Below are positions 1-9,100 of a stretch of DNA of 34,458 nucleotides, piece by piece. Location of the stretch: NCBI GenBank assembly GCA_026126165.1, contig JAHCJR010000028.1, positions 1 through 34,458 on the forward strand, written 5' to 3'. The position numbers and the translations under genes are program-made. How positions within the stretch are numbered: position 1 is the stretch's first letter; every line of letters starts with the position of its first letter. The notes below the pieces were generated by a model. The model had not been told where the DNA came from and ran no database searches. It was given only the letters and a program-made list of their open reading frames with translations. Origin of the DNA: Alphaproteobacteria bacterium (GTDB lineage: Bacteria > Pseudomonadota > Alphaproteobacteria > Ferrovibrionales > Ferrovibrionaceae).

Positions 1-2275
1 GCTCCTTGGCCTGGGCATAGTCCTCGGCGAGTCGCGCCAGTTCCTCGGCCTGCTGCGCCAGGAGGGCGCGCGAGAGTTCGACATCCTTGATGTGGCGTTC
101 GAGCTGATGTTCCTGGCGTTTCTGGCTGGTAATGTCGATACGGATCCCGACCACGCCGCCATCGCGGGTCATGCGGTCGCTGATCAGCCAGGTTCGCCCG
201 TCGGCGAAGGTCTGCTCGAAGGGCGGGACATCGGCACGGAACATGCGCATCCGCTCCTCGACGGCGTACAGTATCTCCGTCTCGGACCTCTCGCCGGGTG
301 CGGCCCGGTACGTCGCCTCGACGATCTCGCGGAAAGTCATGCCCTCGCCAAGTTCGACGCCGAGACGGCGATGCCAGTCGCGGTAGATATCGTTGCAGAG
401 CACCAGGCGATCGTCGGCATCGAACAGCACGAAGGCCTCGTTCACCGTCTCGATCGCCTCGCGCAGGCGCTGCTCGGCCGTCTGCGCCGCCTGGCTCGCG
501 CGCACCAGCTCCGTGATGTCGCTGTAGACGGTGACGATGCCCCCGCCGGGCATTGGCATGCCGTGCGCCTGGATCACCGTGCCATCGGGGCGGGTGCGCT
601 CGAAAGTCACCGGCTTGCCGCCGAACGCCGCCCGCGTGCGCTCGGCCACCACGGTTTCCACATCGCCCGGTCCGTACTCGCCCCGCTCGGCGTTCATGCG
701 CACGATATCCTCGAAGCGCGCACCCTTGCGGATCGTCTCCGGCGGCAGGTCGAGCAGTTCGGCGAAGCGCCGGTTGCAGGCGAGCAGCCGGTGTTCGCCA
801 TCAAACATGCTGAGGCCCTGGCTCAGGCTGCCCAGCGCGGTATCGAGCAGCGCCAGATTCTCGGCCAGCGCGCTCGCCTGGCGCTTCGTCTCGGTAAGAT
901 TGCGCCAGACCGCAAGCATGGCATTTTCCGCGCCGATGGCGACCGGCGTCAGGGTGACTTCGGCCGGGAACTCGCTGCCATCGAGGCGCCGGCCGGTCCA
1001 TTCGAAACGGTTGAAGCCGCGCATGCGGGCCTGCCGCTGCAACTCGCCCGCCGCCGCCAGCGCATCGCGCCCGTCCGGCAGGAACGGCGGAAACAGATCG
1101 CTCGGTTGCAGGGCGAGGAAGCGTTCGCGCGCGTCGGCTCCGAACAGTTCCAGCGCCGCCCGATTGCAGTCGGCGATCCGCCCTGCCGTCACCAGGTACT
1201 GCGCGTCGGTCGACTGCTCGAACTGCATGCGGAAGTACTGGGCGGCGCGCGCGCGCTCGCGTTCCAGCAGGGCCCGTCCGGCACGCTGGCGGATCTGCAG
1301 CAGGGTGAGCACGAGCCCGAAGGCAGTCAGCGTAAGGAAGGCAAGCAGATAGATGCCGGCCTGGCGTCGCCAGGGTGCGAGAATGTCCGCCTGCGACTGG
1401 GAGGCGACGGCAATCAGGTCATGGCCATCGATCTTCCGGTAGCCGAGGAGGCTTGGCGGTCCGCCGGCAGGATAGTCGACGAGCAGGTTCTCGGGCCCCT
1501 CCTCGCTCTCCGCCCACGCCGCCGCGCGCAGCGCCGCCGGCATTGCCTCGCGCGCCAGCAGGGCATCGTCGTGCGGATGGCGCACGATGATCCGCCCGTC
1601 GCCGCGCCATATGGCGAGCGTCGAGCCCGCGCCCTCGTCGAGGGCGCGGTAGAGTTCGGTGAAATGCTCCGACTCGATCGCGGCGGCGACGATGCCGGCG
1701 AAGCTCCCGTCCGCGGCGGATAGCCGGCGCGTGGCGGGGATGACCCACCTGCCGTCGAGACGGCCGCGAAAGGGTGCGCCGAGAACGAAGCCGACCTCGG
1801 GCTGGTCGCGATGGAGGCTGAAGTAGCCCTGCCGGCCGGCGAAGAGAGGTCGCGGCGGGTGCGATATCGAGTCGAGCAGGGCGGCGCCGGTCGCATCGAA
1901 AACGACAAGCGAGCGGACCACCGGCGACTGTTCGGCCAGCCGGCGCAGGCGCTGCTGCAGTTCCTCGGGTGGCGGGCGGACGCCGCGGGCAGCCGCCTCC
2001 AGGCCGATCTGGACCGAGCGCAGCATGTGATCGGCGCTGTCGAAAGCGCGCGCGGCATGCTGCGCCAGCATCAGCGCCCGTTCCCGCAGATGATGGCGGG
2101 CATGCTCGATACGCGCGTCCCGCGAGCGGGCAAGATCGTGGAGCCCGAGCGCGATGGCGCCGAACAGAACGAGCGCGAGGATGGCGAGCGGCGGCAGCCA
2201 GACACGGCTGCCACCCGGAACGCGCTGCCTCTGGTCCGGTCCGCCGCCGGACATTCTCCGTTCGATGAAGCCCAT
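1..2275 (-). CDS. Membrane-bound multi-PAS sensor, probable histidine kinase (3' part outside window)
   Basis: Reading the minus strand from 2275 gives an uninterrupted frame of about 758 residues that runs off the window edge. Visible order: a short basic N-terminus; a membrane segment near residues 26-45; a periplasmic region of about 250 residues that looks like a Cache-type sensor; a second membrane segment with the core IYLLAFLTLTAFGLVLTLL; then three PAS-like domains. The first PAS begins around FEQSTDAQYLVTAGRIADCN, the second has the SQGLSMFDGEHRLLACNRRF pattern of the PAS_7 type, and the third has EAFVLFDADDRLVLCNDIYR. It ends in a helical, probably coiled-coil linker. In this architecture the missing C-terminus is usually a histidine kinase or hybrid kinase, but that part cannot be seen. 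In-frame starts also exist at 2335 and 2254, and none has a good ribosome site. It lies downstream of glnD on the same strand and may be cotranscribed. Confidence 0.8.
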   Translation of the reverse strand, partial: MGFIERRMSGGGPDQRQRVPGGSRVWLPPLAILALVLFGAIALGLHDLARSRDARIEHARHHLRERALMLAQHAARAFDSADHMLRSVQIGLEAAARGVRPPPEELQQRLRRLAEQSPVVRSLVVFDATGAALLDSISHPPRPLFAGRQGYFSLHRDQPEVGFVLGAPFRGRLDGRWVIPATRRLSAADGSFAGIVAAAIESEHFTELYRALDEGAGSTLAIWRGDGRIIVRHPHDDALLAREAMPAALRAAAWAESEEGPENLLVDYPAGGPPSLLGYRKIDGHDLIAVASQSQADILAPWRRQAGIYLLAFLTLTAFGLVLTLLQIRQRAGRALLERERARAAQYFRMQFEQSTDAQYLVTAGRIADCNRAALELFGADARERFLALQPSDLFPPFLPDGRDALAAAGELQRQARMRGFNRFEWTGRRLDGSEFPAEVTLTPVAIGAENAMLAVWRNLTETKRQASALAENLALLDTALGSLSQGLSMFDGEHRLLACNRRFAELLDLPPETIRKGARFEDIVRMNAERGEYGPGDVETVVAERTRAAFGGKPVTFERTRPDGTVIQAHGMPMPGGGIVTVYSDITELVRASQAAQTAEQRLREAIETVNEAFVLFDADDRLVLCNDIYRDWHRRLGVELGEGMTFREIVEATYRAAPGERSETEILYAVEERMRMFRADVPPFEQTFADGRTWLISDRMTRDGGVVGIRIDITSQKRQEHQLERHIKDVELSRALLAQQAEELARLAEDYAQAKE

Positions 2276-2390
2276 GGATTGCCGAAAATCGCCGCTCGCC
2301 GGCGGCAGCTCCCCCAATGCGCGATGGCGGAGCATCGCCGGGCCGTGCTTAAGGCCAGGTAAACGGCAGACCCGGAGCCGGGCGAGCGGC

Positions 2391-5219
2391 CTACTCCGCC
2401 GCCTCGCCCCGGTCCGCCGGGCGAGCCCGCGCGCGCACCCGACGCCTGGGCTGGCCTCCCGCCGCTTCTTCCGTTCCGCCCGCCTCGCCGCCCAGCGCCC
2501 TCAGAAGCTGGGTGCGAATCTGGGCGAGGCGGGCCTTCTGCGTCACTTTCAGCCCGAACATGTCCTTGACGTAGAAGACGTCGACCGCCCGTTCGCCATA
2601 GGTCGCGACATGCGCCGAGCCGATGGAGAGCGACAGGTTGAAGAGCGCGTAGGTCAGATCGTGCAGCAGTCCGGGCCGGTCCCGTCCATTCACCTCGATC
2701 ACCGTGTGCGTCGCCGAGGCATTGTTGTCGATCAGCACCACCGGCTGCACGGTGAAGACGCGGGTGCGCGTCGGGATCGCGGATTGCTGGCCGGCCAGCA
2801 TGAGATGCGGCTTCATCGCGCCCGAAAGCGTCTGCTCGATGGCGCTGGACAGGCGCGCCAGCCGCGAGGGCTGGTCGAAGGCGTTGCCCTGCGCGTCCTG
2901 GATGAAGAAGGTGTCGAGCGCCATGCCGTCGCTGGTGGTGAAGATCTTGGCATCGACGATGTTGCCGCCGATCAGCGCGATGGCGCCGGCGACGCGGGCA
3001 AAGAGGCCCGGATGGTCGGCGGTGTAGAGCGTGAGTTCGGTCACGGCGCGGAAGCGGTCGGAGCGGGTCTGCAGGGTCAGCGTCTGGCCGGCACGGTCGG
3101 CCTCGCGCACCATGCGCGCCTGGCGGGCATGGGTCTCGACGCTTTCGGCCAGCCAGTAGGAATCGTAGTGGCGGCGCAGATGCGCCTCGATCTCGGCCGG
3201 CGGCCAGTCGGCGAGCGCGGCGGCGAGCGCCTGCTTGGCGGCCTCGACCCGCCGCTCGCGCCCCGCGGTGATATGCCCGCCCGAGAGCGCCTCCTCGGCG
3301 TGGTAGTAGAGATCGCGCAGGAGCTGGCCCTTCCAGCCGTTCCAGACATTGGGCCCGACCGCGCGGATGTCGGCGACAGTCAGCACGAGAAGCAGCCGCA
3401 GGCGCTCCGGGCTCTGGACCAGGCGGACGAAATCCTCGATCGTCTTCGGATCGCTGAGATCGCGCTTGAAGGCGGTGGCCGACATGGCGAGATGGTGGCG
3501 CACCAGCCAGGCGACGGTCTCGGTCTCCGCCGCATCGAGGCCGAGCCGCGGTCCGAGCTTGACCGCCACCTCCGCGCCGAGCACAGAATGGTCGCCACCC
3601 CTTCCCTTGGCGATGTCGTGCAGCAGCACGGCGAGGTAGAGGACCCGGCGCGAGAGCACCTTGTGCACGATCTCGTGGCTGAGCGGATGATCCTCCTTGA
3701 GCAGGCCGCGTTCGATCTTCGAGAGCAGGCCGATGGCACGGATCGTGTGCTCGTCCACCGTATAGACGTGGTACATGTCGTGCTGGGTCTGGGCCACGAC
3801 GCGGCCGAAATCGGGCACGAAGCGGCCGAAGACGCCGGCCTCGTTGAGCCGCCGGAGGGTGGTTTCCGGATCGCGCGGCGAGGTCAGCATCTCCATGAAG
3901 AGGCGATTGGCTTCCGGATCCGCCCGAAGCTTGCGGTCGATCAGCCGCAGGTTCTGGCGGATCAGGCGCAGCGCGTTCGGATGCACGTCGAGGCCGCGTT
4001 CCTGCGCCAGGTGGAAGAGACGCAGCATGTTGACCGGCGCCTTCTCGAACACCTCGTCGTCGGCGATGGAGAGCCGTTCGCCATCGGCGACGAAGACGCC
4101 GTCGACGACGCGCCGCTTGAGGCCGATGCGGAGCAGTTCGAGCCTCGGGCGCCGCCGGTGCTGGTCTTCGAGCGCGGCGCAGAAGATGCGCGTCAGGTCG
4201 CCCACGTCTTTGGCGACCAGGTAGTAATGCTTCATGAACCGCTCGACGCCGCGCGTGCCGGCATGGTCGGTATAGCCCATGCGCACCGCCAGCTCGCGCT
4301 GCACGTCGAAGGTGAGCCGCTCCTCCGGCCGGCCGGCCAGGTAATGCAGGTGGCAGCGCAGCTTCCACAGGAAGTTCTGCGCGTTCTCGAAGCGGCGGTA
4401 TTCCTCGGCGGCGAACACGCCCTTGTCCACCAGCGTCGCGATATCGTCGGTGCGATAGAGATACTTGGCGATCCAGAACAGGGTGTGGAGGTCGCGCAAT
4501 CCGCCCTTGCCGTCCTTGATGTTCGGCTCGACCACATAACGGCTGTCGCCCATGCGCTGGTGGCGCTGGTCGCGTTCGGCGAGCTTGGCGTCGATGAACT
4601 CCGCACCGGTCCGCGCCACCACCTCCTTGAGGAAACGCTGGCGCAGTTCCCGGTAGAGCTTCTGGTCGCCCCAGACATAGCGGGCTTCCAGAATGGCCGT
4701 GCGGATCGTCAGGTCGCCGCGCGCGAGGCGGATGCACTCGTCGACGGAACGGGTGGAATGGCCGACCTTGAGGCCGAGATCCCAGAGCAGGTAGAGAATG
4801 AATTCGACCACCTGCTCGCCCCAGGCGGTCTGCTTGTAGGGCAGCAGGAAAAGCAGGTCGATGTCCGACCATGGCGCGAGTTCCCCGCGACCATAGCCGC
4901 CCACCGCCACGATCGAAAGCCGCTCGCCGCCGGTCGGCACGGCGCTGGGAAAGACCTTCTCCGTCGCCAGGTCGTGGATGACCCGCACGAGCTGGTCGAC
5001 CAGGAAGCACTGCGCCTGCACCGTCTGCGCGCCGGTTGCGCCGGCCTCGAAGCGGCGGCGGATCACCTCGCGGCCTTCCGCCAGCGCCTGCTTGAGGATG
5101 GCGAGCGCCTCCGCCCGCGGTATCGCATCGCGCCAGTCGCGCGCCGGCCCGAGCGCATCGAGCCGCATCGCCAGGTCGCGGCGGTCGACCACCTCGCGGC
5201 GATTGCGGACGGGTTCCAT
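2391..5219 (-). CDS. glnD: Bifunctional PII uridylyltransferase / uridylyl-removing enzyme
   Basis: A 942-residue protein, the usual length of alphaproteobacterial GlnD. It senses glutamine and adds or removes UMP on PII proteins (GlnB/GlnK), controlling glutamine synthetase and nitrogen regulation in the cytoplasm. The N-terminal nucleotidyltransferase domain shows the GGYGRGELAPWSDIDLLFL signature with its two metal-binding aspartates. A central HD phosphohydrolase domain (LLHDIAKGRGGDHSVLG) carries the removing activity. Two C-terminal ACT domains follow: one starts near LTLYTADHPGLFARVAGAIA and the second near IEVNGRDRPGLLHDLTYALF. The start ATG at 5217-5219 has no strong Shine-Dalgarno sequence. 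The gene is divergent from the tctC transporter gene, with 151 nt between them that must hold both promoters. All domains are intact. Confidence 0.97.
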   Translation of the reverse strand: MEPVRNRREVVDRRDLAMRLDALGPARDWRDAIPRAEALAILKQALAEGREVIRRRFEAGATGAQTVQAQCFLVDQLVRVIHDLATEKVFPSAVPTGGERLSIVAVGGYGRGELAPWSDIDLLFLLPYKQTAWGEQVVEFILYLLWDLGLKVGHSTRSVDECIRLARGDLTIRTAILEARYVWGDQKLYRELRQRFLKEVVARTGAEFIDAKLAERDQRHQRMGDSRYVVEPNIKDGKGGLRDLHTLFWIAKYLYRTDDIATLVDKGVFAAEEYRRFENAQNFLWKLRCHLHYLAGRPEERLTFDVQRELAVRMGYTDHAGTRGVERFMKHYYLVAKDVGDLTRIFCAALEDQHRRRPRLELLRIGLKRRVVDGVFVADGERLSIADDEVFEKAPVNMLRLFHLAQERGLDVHPNALRLIRQNLRLIDRKLRADPEANRLFMEMLTSPRDPETTLRRLNEAGVFGRFVPDFGRVVAQTQHDMYHVYTVDEHTIRAIGLLSKIERGLLKEDHPLSHEIVHKVLSRRVLYLAVLLHDIAKGRGGDHSVLGAEVAVKLGPRLGLDAAETETVAWLVRHHLAMSATAFKRDLSDPKTIEDFVRLVQSPERLRLLLVLTVADIRAVGPNVWNGWKGQLLRDLYYHAEEALSGGHITAGRERRVEAAKQALAAALADWPPAEIEAHLRRHYDSYWLAESVETHARQARMVREADRAGQTLTLQTRSDRFRAVTELTLYTADHPGLFARVAGAIALIGGNIVDAKIFTTSDGMALDTFFIQDAQGNAFDQPSRLARLSSAIEQTLSGAMKPHLMLAGQQSAIPTRTRVFTVQPVVLIDNNASATHTVIEVNGRDRPGLLHDLTYALFNLSLSIGSAHVATYGERAVDVFYVKDMFGLKVTQKARLAQIRTQLLRALGGEAGGTEEAAGGQPRRRVRARARPADRGEAAE

Positions 5220-5370
5220 GGCGTGATCGGGCTCGCGGTTGCGGACGATGTCGGGCCTGCGTCAATCTAGCGTGTTTCCCGGCCATCTCCTATCGCCGTT
5301 GCGCGCGCCGTCCGCAATCCCTAGGATTTGCCCGAAAGCAACCAACGATAAATCAACTGGGGAGAAACGC

Positions 5371-6351
5371 ATGTTCAAGACGTGGAAAAGTGTCGCGTTC
5401 GCCGCTTCGGCGATGCTGGGACTTGCCGCACTGGCCGGCCCGGCCCAGGCTGCCTGGCCGGAGCGGCCGGTAACCGTCATCGTGCCCTGGGCCGCCGGGG
5501 GCGGCACCGACGCCACGGCGCGGATGATCGCCAAGCTCCTGCAGGACGAGCTGAAGCAGCCCTTCAACGTCGTCAACCGCACCGGCGGCGGCGGCGTGGT
5601 CGGCCATTCCGCCATCGCCCAGGCGCCGGCCGACGGCTACACGATCGGTGTCATCACCATCGAGATCGGCACCTACCGCTGGCTCGGCCAGTCCGATCTC
5701 AAGACCTCCGACTACACGCCGATCGCGCTCTACAACTTCGATCCGGGCGCGCTGTTCGTGGCCGCCAATTCGCCGGTCAAGAACGCGAAGGAAGCGCTCG
5801 AGGCACTGCGGGCCGATCCGAAGAAATTCAAGCTGGCCTCCGGCTCCTCGATCGGCGGCGCCTGGCACATGGCGTTCGGCTCGCTGATGCTGAAGGCCGG
5901 GCTCAAGCCCGACCAGTATACCTGGATCCCCTCGCAGGGGGCGGCACCCGCCCTTCAGGAGCTGGTGGCGGGCGGCACCGATTTCGCGCCGGCCTCGCTG
6001 CCGGAGGCGAAATCGCTGCTCGATGCCGGCAAGCTGCGCTCGCTGATGGTTTTCGACACCAAGCGCACGCCGGGCTACGACGCGCCGACCTCGATGGAAG
6101 CGGTCGGCCAGGCGGTCAAGGCCGGCGCCTGGCGCGGCGTCGCCGGTCCGAAAGGCATGCCGAAGGAGGCCGTCGAGACGCTGACCCGGGCGCTGGAGAA
6201 GGCGCACAAGAGCGCCGAGTTCCGCGACTTCATGACGAGCCGCGGTTTCGGCCTCGAATGGGCGGCCGGTGCCGAGTTCGTCAAGTTCATGGAGCAGTCG
6301 GAGGCCGATTGCGGCACCGTGCTCAAGGCGATCGGACTGGCCAAGAACTGA
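5371..6351 (+). CDS. tctC: Tripartite tricarboxylate transporter substrate-binding protein (TctC/Bug family)
   Basis: A 326-residue periplasmic binding protein. The N-terminus is a Sec signal peptide with a probable cleavage after GPAQA. The mature protein starts WPERPVTVIVPWAAGGGTDA, the family hallmark, followed by NRTGGGGVVGHSAIAQAPADGY. A GGGGAG ribosome site at 5359-5364 fixes the ATG at 5371, although the frame is open further upstream. Bug-family proteins bind carboxylates, including citrate, aromatic acids and amino acids, and deliver them to the TctAB membrane pair. The ligand cannot be read from sequence. It is followed by tctB after 64 nt that contain a very strong hairpin, then tctA, so this is a complete single transport system. 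The aromatic gene cluster about 11 kb away makes an aromatic acid a conceivable substrate, but that is only inference. Confidence 0.93.
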   Translation: MFKTWKSVAFAASAMLGLAALAGPAQAAWPERPVTVIVPWAAGGGTDATARMIAKLLQDELKQPFNVVNRTGGGGVVGHSAIAQAPADGYTIGVITIEIGTYRWLGQSDLKTSDYTPIALYNFDPGALFVAANSPVKNAKEALEALRADPKKFKLASGSSIGGAWHMAFGSLMLKAGLKPDQYTWIPSQGAAPALQELVAGGTDFAPASLPEAKSLLDAGKLRSLMVFDTKRTPGYDAPTSMEAVGQAVKAGAWRGVAGPKGMPKEAVETLTRALEKAHKSAEFRDFMTSRGFGLEWAAGAEFVKFMEQSEADCGTVLKAIGLAKN

Positions 6352-6361
6352 CCCGGGACCC

Positions 6362-6385
6362 GGGGCGGCGGCCTGCCGCCGCCCC
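6362..6385 (+). promoter_or_regulatory. Strong intergenic hairpin between tctC and tctB
   Basis: GGGGCGGCGG (6362-6371), loop CCTG, then CCGCCGCCCC (6376-6385): a perfect 10-bp GC stem just after the tctC stop codon. No T-run follows, so it is not a classical intrinsic terminator. Such stems after a binding-protein gene often protect the upstream message from 3' exonucleases or partly attenuate transcription. That role is inferred here. Confidence 0.6.
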
Positions 6386-6415
6386 ATCCCGACGCCGCGC
6401 CGGACGACCCGCCCC

Positions 6416-6886
6416 ATGCGCTTCAACGATGCCGTCTTCGGCGCCGTGCTCATCGCCTTCGCGGCCTATGTTTTCATCGCGGCGAGCGGCTTCCCGACCG
6501 CGGCCGGCGTTGCCTACGGCCCCGGATTCTTTCCCCGCCTGCTCGCCTGCCTGCTGGCCGTCTGCGGCCTCGGCCTGGTCGCGAACGGCCTGCGCGGCCT
6601 CTCGGCCGGTGGCTGGGTCAGCCTGTCGCCGGCGCTCCGCGAGCCGCAGGGCTGGTTCGGCATCGCCATCGTGCTCGGCGCCCTGCTCGGCTATTCCTGG
6701 CTCGACGACGTGCTGGGCTACCACCTGACGGCGACGCTCGTGGTCAGCGGCTTCATGCTGTTCCTCAGGGTGCGGCCGCTGCCCGCGCTCGCCCTCGGCC
6801 TCGCCGCCGCGATCCTCACCTATCTGGTCTTCGCCCGCTTCCTGCTGGTCCCGTTGCCCCTCGGGCCGCTCACCGGGCTGATCTGA
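6416..6886 (+). CDS. tctB: Tripartite tricarboxylate transporter small membrane subunit TctB
   Basis: A 156-residue hydrophobic protein with four predicted membrane helices: near residues 5-25 (VFGAVLIAFAAYVFIAASG), 40-60, 78-98 and 110-150. It has the early GPGFFPRLLA stretch typical of TctB, where a G-x-x-x-FPR motif follows the first helix. TctB is the poorly conserved small subunit of the TctCBA secondary transporter and is needed for function with the large TctA channel subunit. No clear Shine-Dalgarno sequence precedes the ATG, but this is the only start giving a complete first helix. The stop codon lies 7 nt before tctA, and the GGCGG just after it could serve as the tctA ribosome site. 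Confidence 0.9.
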   Translation: MRFNDAVFGAVLIAFAAYVFIAASGFPTAAGVAYGPGFFPRLLACLLAVCGLGLVANGLRGLSAGGWVSLSPALREPQGWFGIAIVLGALLGYSWLDDVLGYHLTATLVVSGFMLFLRVRPLPALALGLAAAILTYLVFARFLLVPLPLGPLTGLI

Positions 6887-6893
6887 GGCGGCC

Positions 6894-8393
6894 ATGGAAA
6901 CCATTCTCGCCGCCTTCGCCCTGATCCTCGACCCGCAGGTGCTCTGGGTCATCCTCGCCTCGGCCTTCTTCGGCATGTTCGTTGGCTCCATGCCCGGTCT
7001 GTCCGCCACCATGGCGACGGCGCTGCTGGTGCCGGTCACCTTCTTCATGGGCCCGGTGCCGGCGATCGCCGCCATCGTCACCACGACGGCCATGGCGATC
7101 TTCGCCGGCGACATCCCGGGCTGCTTCCTGCGCATCCCCGGCACGCCCGCCTCCGCCGCCTATACGGACGAGGCCTACATGATGACCCGCCAGGGCAAGG
7201 GCGAGATGGCGCTGGGCGCGGCGCTGGTCTTCAGCGTCATTGGCGGCGTGTTCGGCACCATCGTGCTGATGAGCTTCGCGCCGGCGCTTGCCGATTTCGC
7301 GCTGCGCTTCTCGAGCTTCGAGTATTTCTGGATGGCCCTCCTCGGCCTCACCTGCGCGGTGATCATCTCGCCGCAGAGCCAGCTCAAGGGCATCGTCTCC
7401 CTCATCCTCGGCCTGATGATCTCCTGCATCGGCATCGGGGTCGCGACCGGCTATCCGCGCTTCACCTTCGGCTATTTCGAGCTGACCGGCGGCGTGCCGC
7501 TGATCCCGGCGCTGGTCGGCATGTTCGCGGTCTCGGAAATCCTGCGCTACGTGGTGGCGCCAAGGCTCGCCGCCCCGCCGGTCCAGACCCGCCTCGGCAA
7601 CATCTTCACCGGCCAGCTTGGCCTGATCCGCACCTATCGCAAGGGCCTGCTGCGCGGCAGCGTCATCGGCACCCTGATCGGCGCCATGCCAGGTGCCGGC
7701 GCCGACATCGCCGCCTGGGTCTCCTACGCCACCTCGAAGAAATTCTCGCGCCAGCCGGAGAAGTTCGGCACCGGCCATGTCGAGGGCATCGTCGAGGCCG
7801 GCGCCGCCAACAACGCCGCCCTCGGCGGCGCCTGGATTCCGGCGCTCGTCTTCGGCATTCCAGGCGATTCCATCACCGCCATCGCCATCGGCGTCCTGTT
7901 CATGAAGGGGGTCAATCCGGGGCCGACCATCTTCATGAACAATCCGGAACTGCTCTATGCGGTGTTCCTCTCCTTCATCCTCGCCAACCTGCTGATGCTC
8001 CCCGTCGGCTGGCTGGCGATCAAGAGCGCGGGGCGGCTGCTCTCGGTGCGGCGCGAGATCCTGATGCCGATCATCCTGCTCTTCTGCATCGTCGGCGCTT
8101 TCGCCACCAACAATACGGTGTTCGGCGTCACCACCATGCTGGTGATGGGGGTGATTGCCTATCTGCTGGAGGAGAACGGCTTTCCCGTGGCGCCGATCAT
8201 TCTCGGGCTCGTGCTCGGCTCGATGGTGGAGGAGAACTTCATCAGCTCGATGCAGAAGGCCGATGGCAGCATCCTCGGCTTCTTCTCCCGGCCGATCGCC
8301 GGCACGCTCGGCGCGGTCACGGTGCTGATCTGGCTCTCCCCGCTCCTGCTCTGGCTCTGGCGCCGCCGCCGTGCGGCCGGCGCCTCCGCTTGA
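6894..8393 (+). CDS. tctA: Tripartite tricarboxylate transporter large membrane subunit TctA
   Basis: A 499-residue polytopic inner-membrane protein of normal TctA length with about a dozen hydrophobic segments. It shows both internally repeated family signatures: GSMPGLSATMATALLVPVTF near residue 31 and GAMPGAGADIAAWVSYATSK near residue 262. It also has the conserved GIPGDSITAIAIGVLFMKG loop. TctA forms the transport path for carboxylates handed over by TctC, driven by an ion gradient. It ends the tctCBA operon. A 75-nt gap, with a second ribosome site, separates it from the GST-like gene, so that gene may or may not be in the same transcript. Confidence 0.95.
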   Translation: METILAAFALILDPQVLWVILASAFFGMFVGSMPGLSATMATALLVPVTFFMGPVPAIAAIVTTTAMAIFAGDIPGCFLRIPGTPASAAYTDEAYMMTRQGKGEMALGAALVFSVIGGVFGTIVLMSFAPALADFALRFSSFEYFWMALLGLTCAVIISPQSQLKGIVSLILGLMISCIGIGVATGYPRFTFGYFELTGGVPLIPALVGMFAVSEILRYVVAPRLAAPPVQTRLGNIFTGQLGLIRTYRKGLLRGSVIGTLIGAMPGAGADIAAWVSYATSKKFSRQPEKFGTGHVEGIVEAGAANNAALGGAWIPALVFGIPGDSITAIAIGVLFMKGVNPGPTIFMNNPELLYAVFLSFILANLLMLPVGWLAIKSAGRLLSVRREILMPIILLFCIVGAFATNNTVFGVTTMLVMGVIAYLLEENGFPVAPIILGLVLGSMVEENFISSMQKADGSILGFFSRPIAGTLGAVTVLIWLSPLLLWLWRRRRAAGASA

Positions 8394-8468
8394 CCGGCCG
8401 CCGGGCAGGGGCTTAGCTAGCCGGCGCCTTCGCCGTCAATTCAATGACGCAACCGGGAGAGACCCAGA

Positions 8469-9089
8469 ATGGGCTACACATTGTATGGCAACTGGCTGTC
8501 CGGGCCGAGCTACAAGGCCGGGCTGATGCTCAGGCTGTGCGGACTCGACTTCGCCTATCGCTCCATCGACCTGGCGAAGGGCATGCACAAGACGCCCGAG
8601 TATCTGAAGATCAACCGCTACGGACAGGTGCCGGCGCTGGCCCATGACGGACGCATCGTCGTGCAGTCGAACACGATCCTCGACTATGTCTCGGAGCAGG
8701 CCGGACGTTTCCGCGGCCGGGGCGAGGAGACCTGGCGGGCCAAGGAATGGCTGGCCTGGGAAGCCGACCGTCTGGCGCCGAACGTCAACCGGACCCGGTT
8801 CTTCACCCGTTTCGCGCCGACCACCGACGCGGCGGTGCAGAAATACTTCCGCGATGCCGCCGAACTGGCGCTCAAGGTGCTGGACGGACAGCTTGCCGGA
8901 CGGCAATGGCTGGTCGGCGAGGCGGCGAGCATTGCCGACATCGCCTGCTATGCCCCGGTCGCCTTCGCCGCGGAAGGCAATCTCGAGCTGGCGAACCATC
9001 CAAACGTCAAGGCCTGGGCGGAGCGCGTCGCGGGCCTGCCCGGCTTCGCGCCGCCCTACGAACTGATGCCCAAAGCCGATATCGGCTAG
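8469..9089 (+). CDS. Glutathione S-transferase family protein
   Basis: A 206-residue cytosolic GST of normal length. The N-terminal thioredoxin-fold half shows YTLYGNWLSGPSYKAGLML, where Ser11 or Ser14 would be the catalytic hydroxyl, then the cis-proline loop GQVPAL and the glutathione-contacting QSNTILDY. The C-terminal half is helical with the folding motif region GEAASIADIACYAPV (N-cap box SIAD). A GGGAGAGA ribosome site about 10 nt before the ATG supports the start. Substrate unknown. It does not have the N-terminal pattern of zeta-class maleylpyruvate isomerases, so linking it to the gentisate-type gene at 20070 is not justified. Confidence 0.9.
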   Translation: MGYTLYGNWLSGPSYKAGLMLRLCGLDFAYRSIDLAKGMHKTPEYLKINRYGQVPALAHDGRIVVQSNTILDYVSEQAGRFRGRGEETWRAKEWLAWEADRLAPNVNRTRFFTRFAPTTDAAVQKYFRDAAELALKVLDGQLAGRQWLVGEAASIADIACYAPVAFAAEGNLELANHPNVKAWAERVAGLPGFAPPYELMPKADIG

Positions 9090-9100
9090 GGGCGGCGGCG

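Noticed and set aside
92-1723. 543-codon plus-strand frame in the sensor gene
   Set aside because: The minus-strand frame has PAS and sensor motifs throughout. The plus-strand translation shows only composition-driven sequence.
2071-5286. Very long open frames of about 1000 codons on both strands over the glnD region
   Set aside because: They are shadows of glnD. High third-position GC removes stops in other frames; translations are rich in Arg, Ala and His with no family motifs, whereas the glnD frame has all three catalytic and regulatory domains.
8394-8468. Terminator after tctA
   Set aside because: Only a weak GGCG-CCTT-CGCC stem without T-run is present, so read-through into the GST gene remains possible.
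8469-9089. GST as maleylpyruvate isomerase of a gentisate pathway
   Set aside because: It lacks the N-terminal Ser-Ser-Cys type pattern of zeta-class enzymes and lies 11 kb from the cupin gene in another operon.
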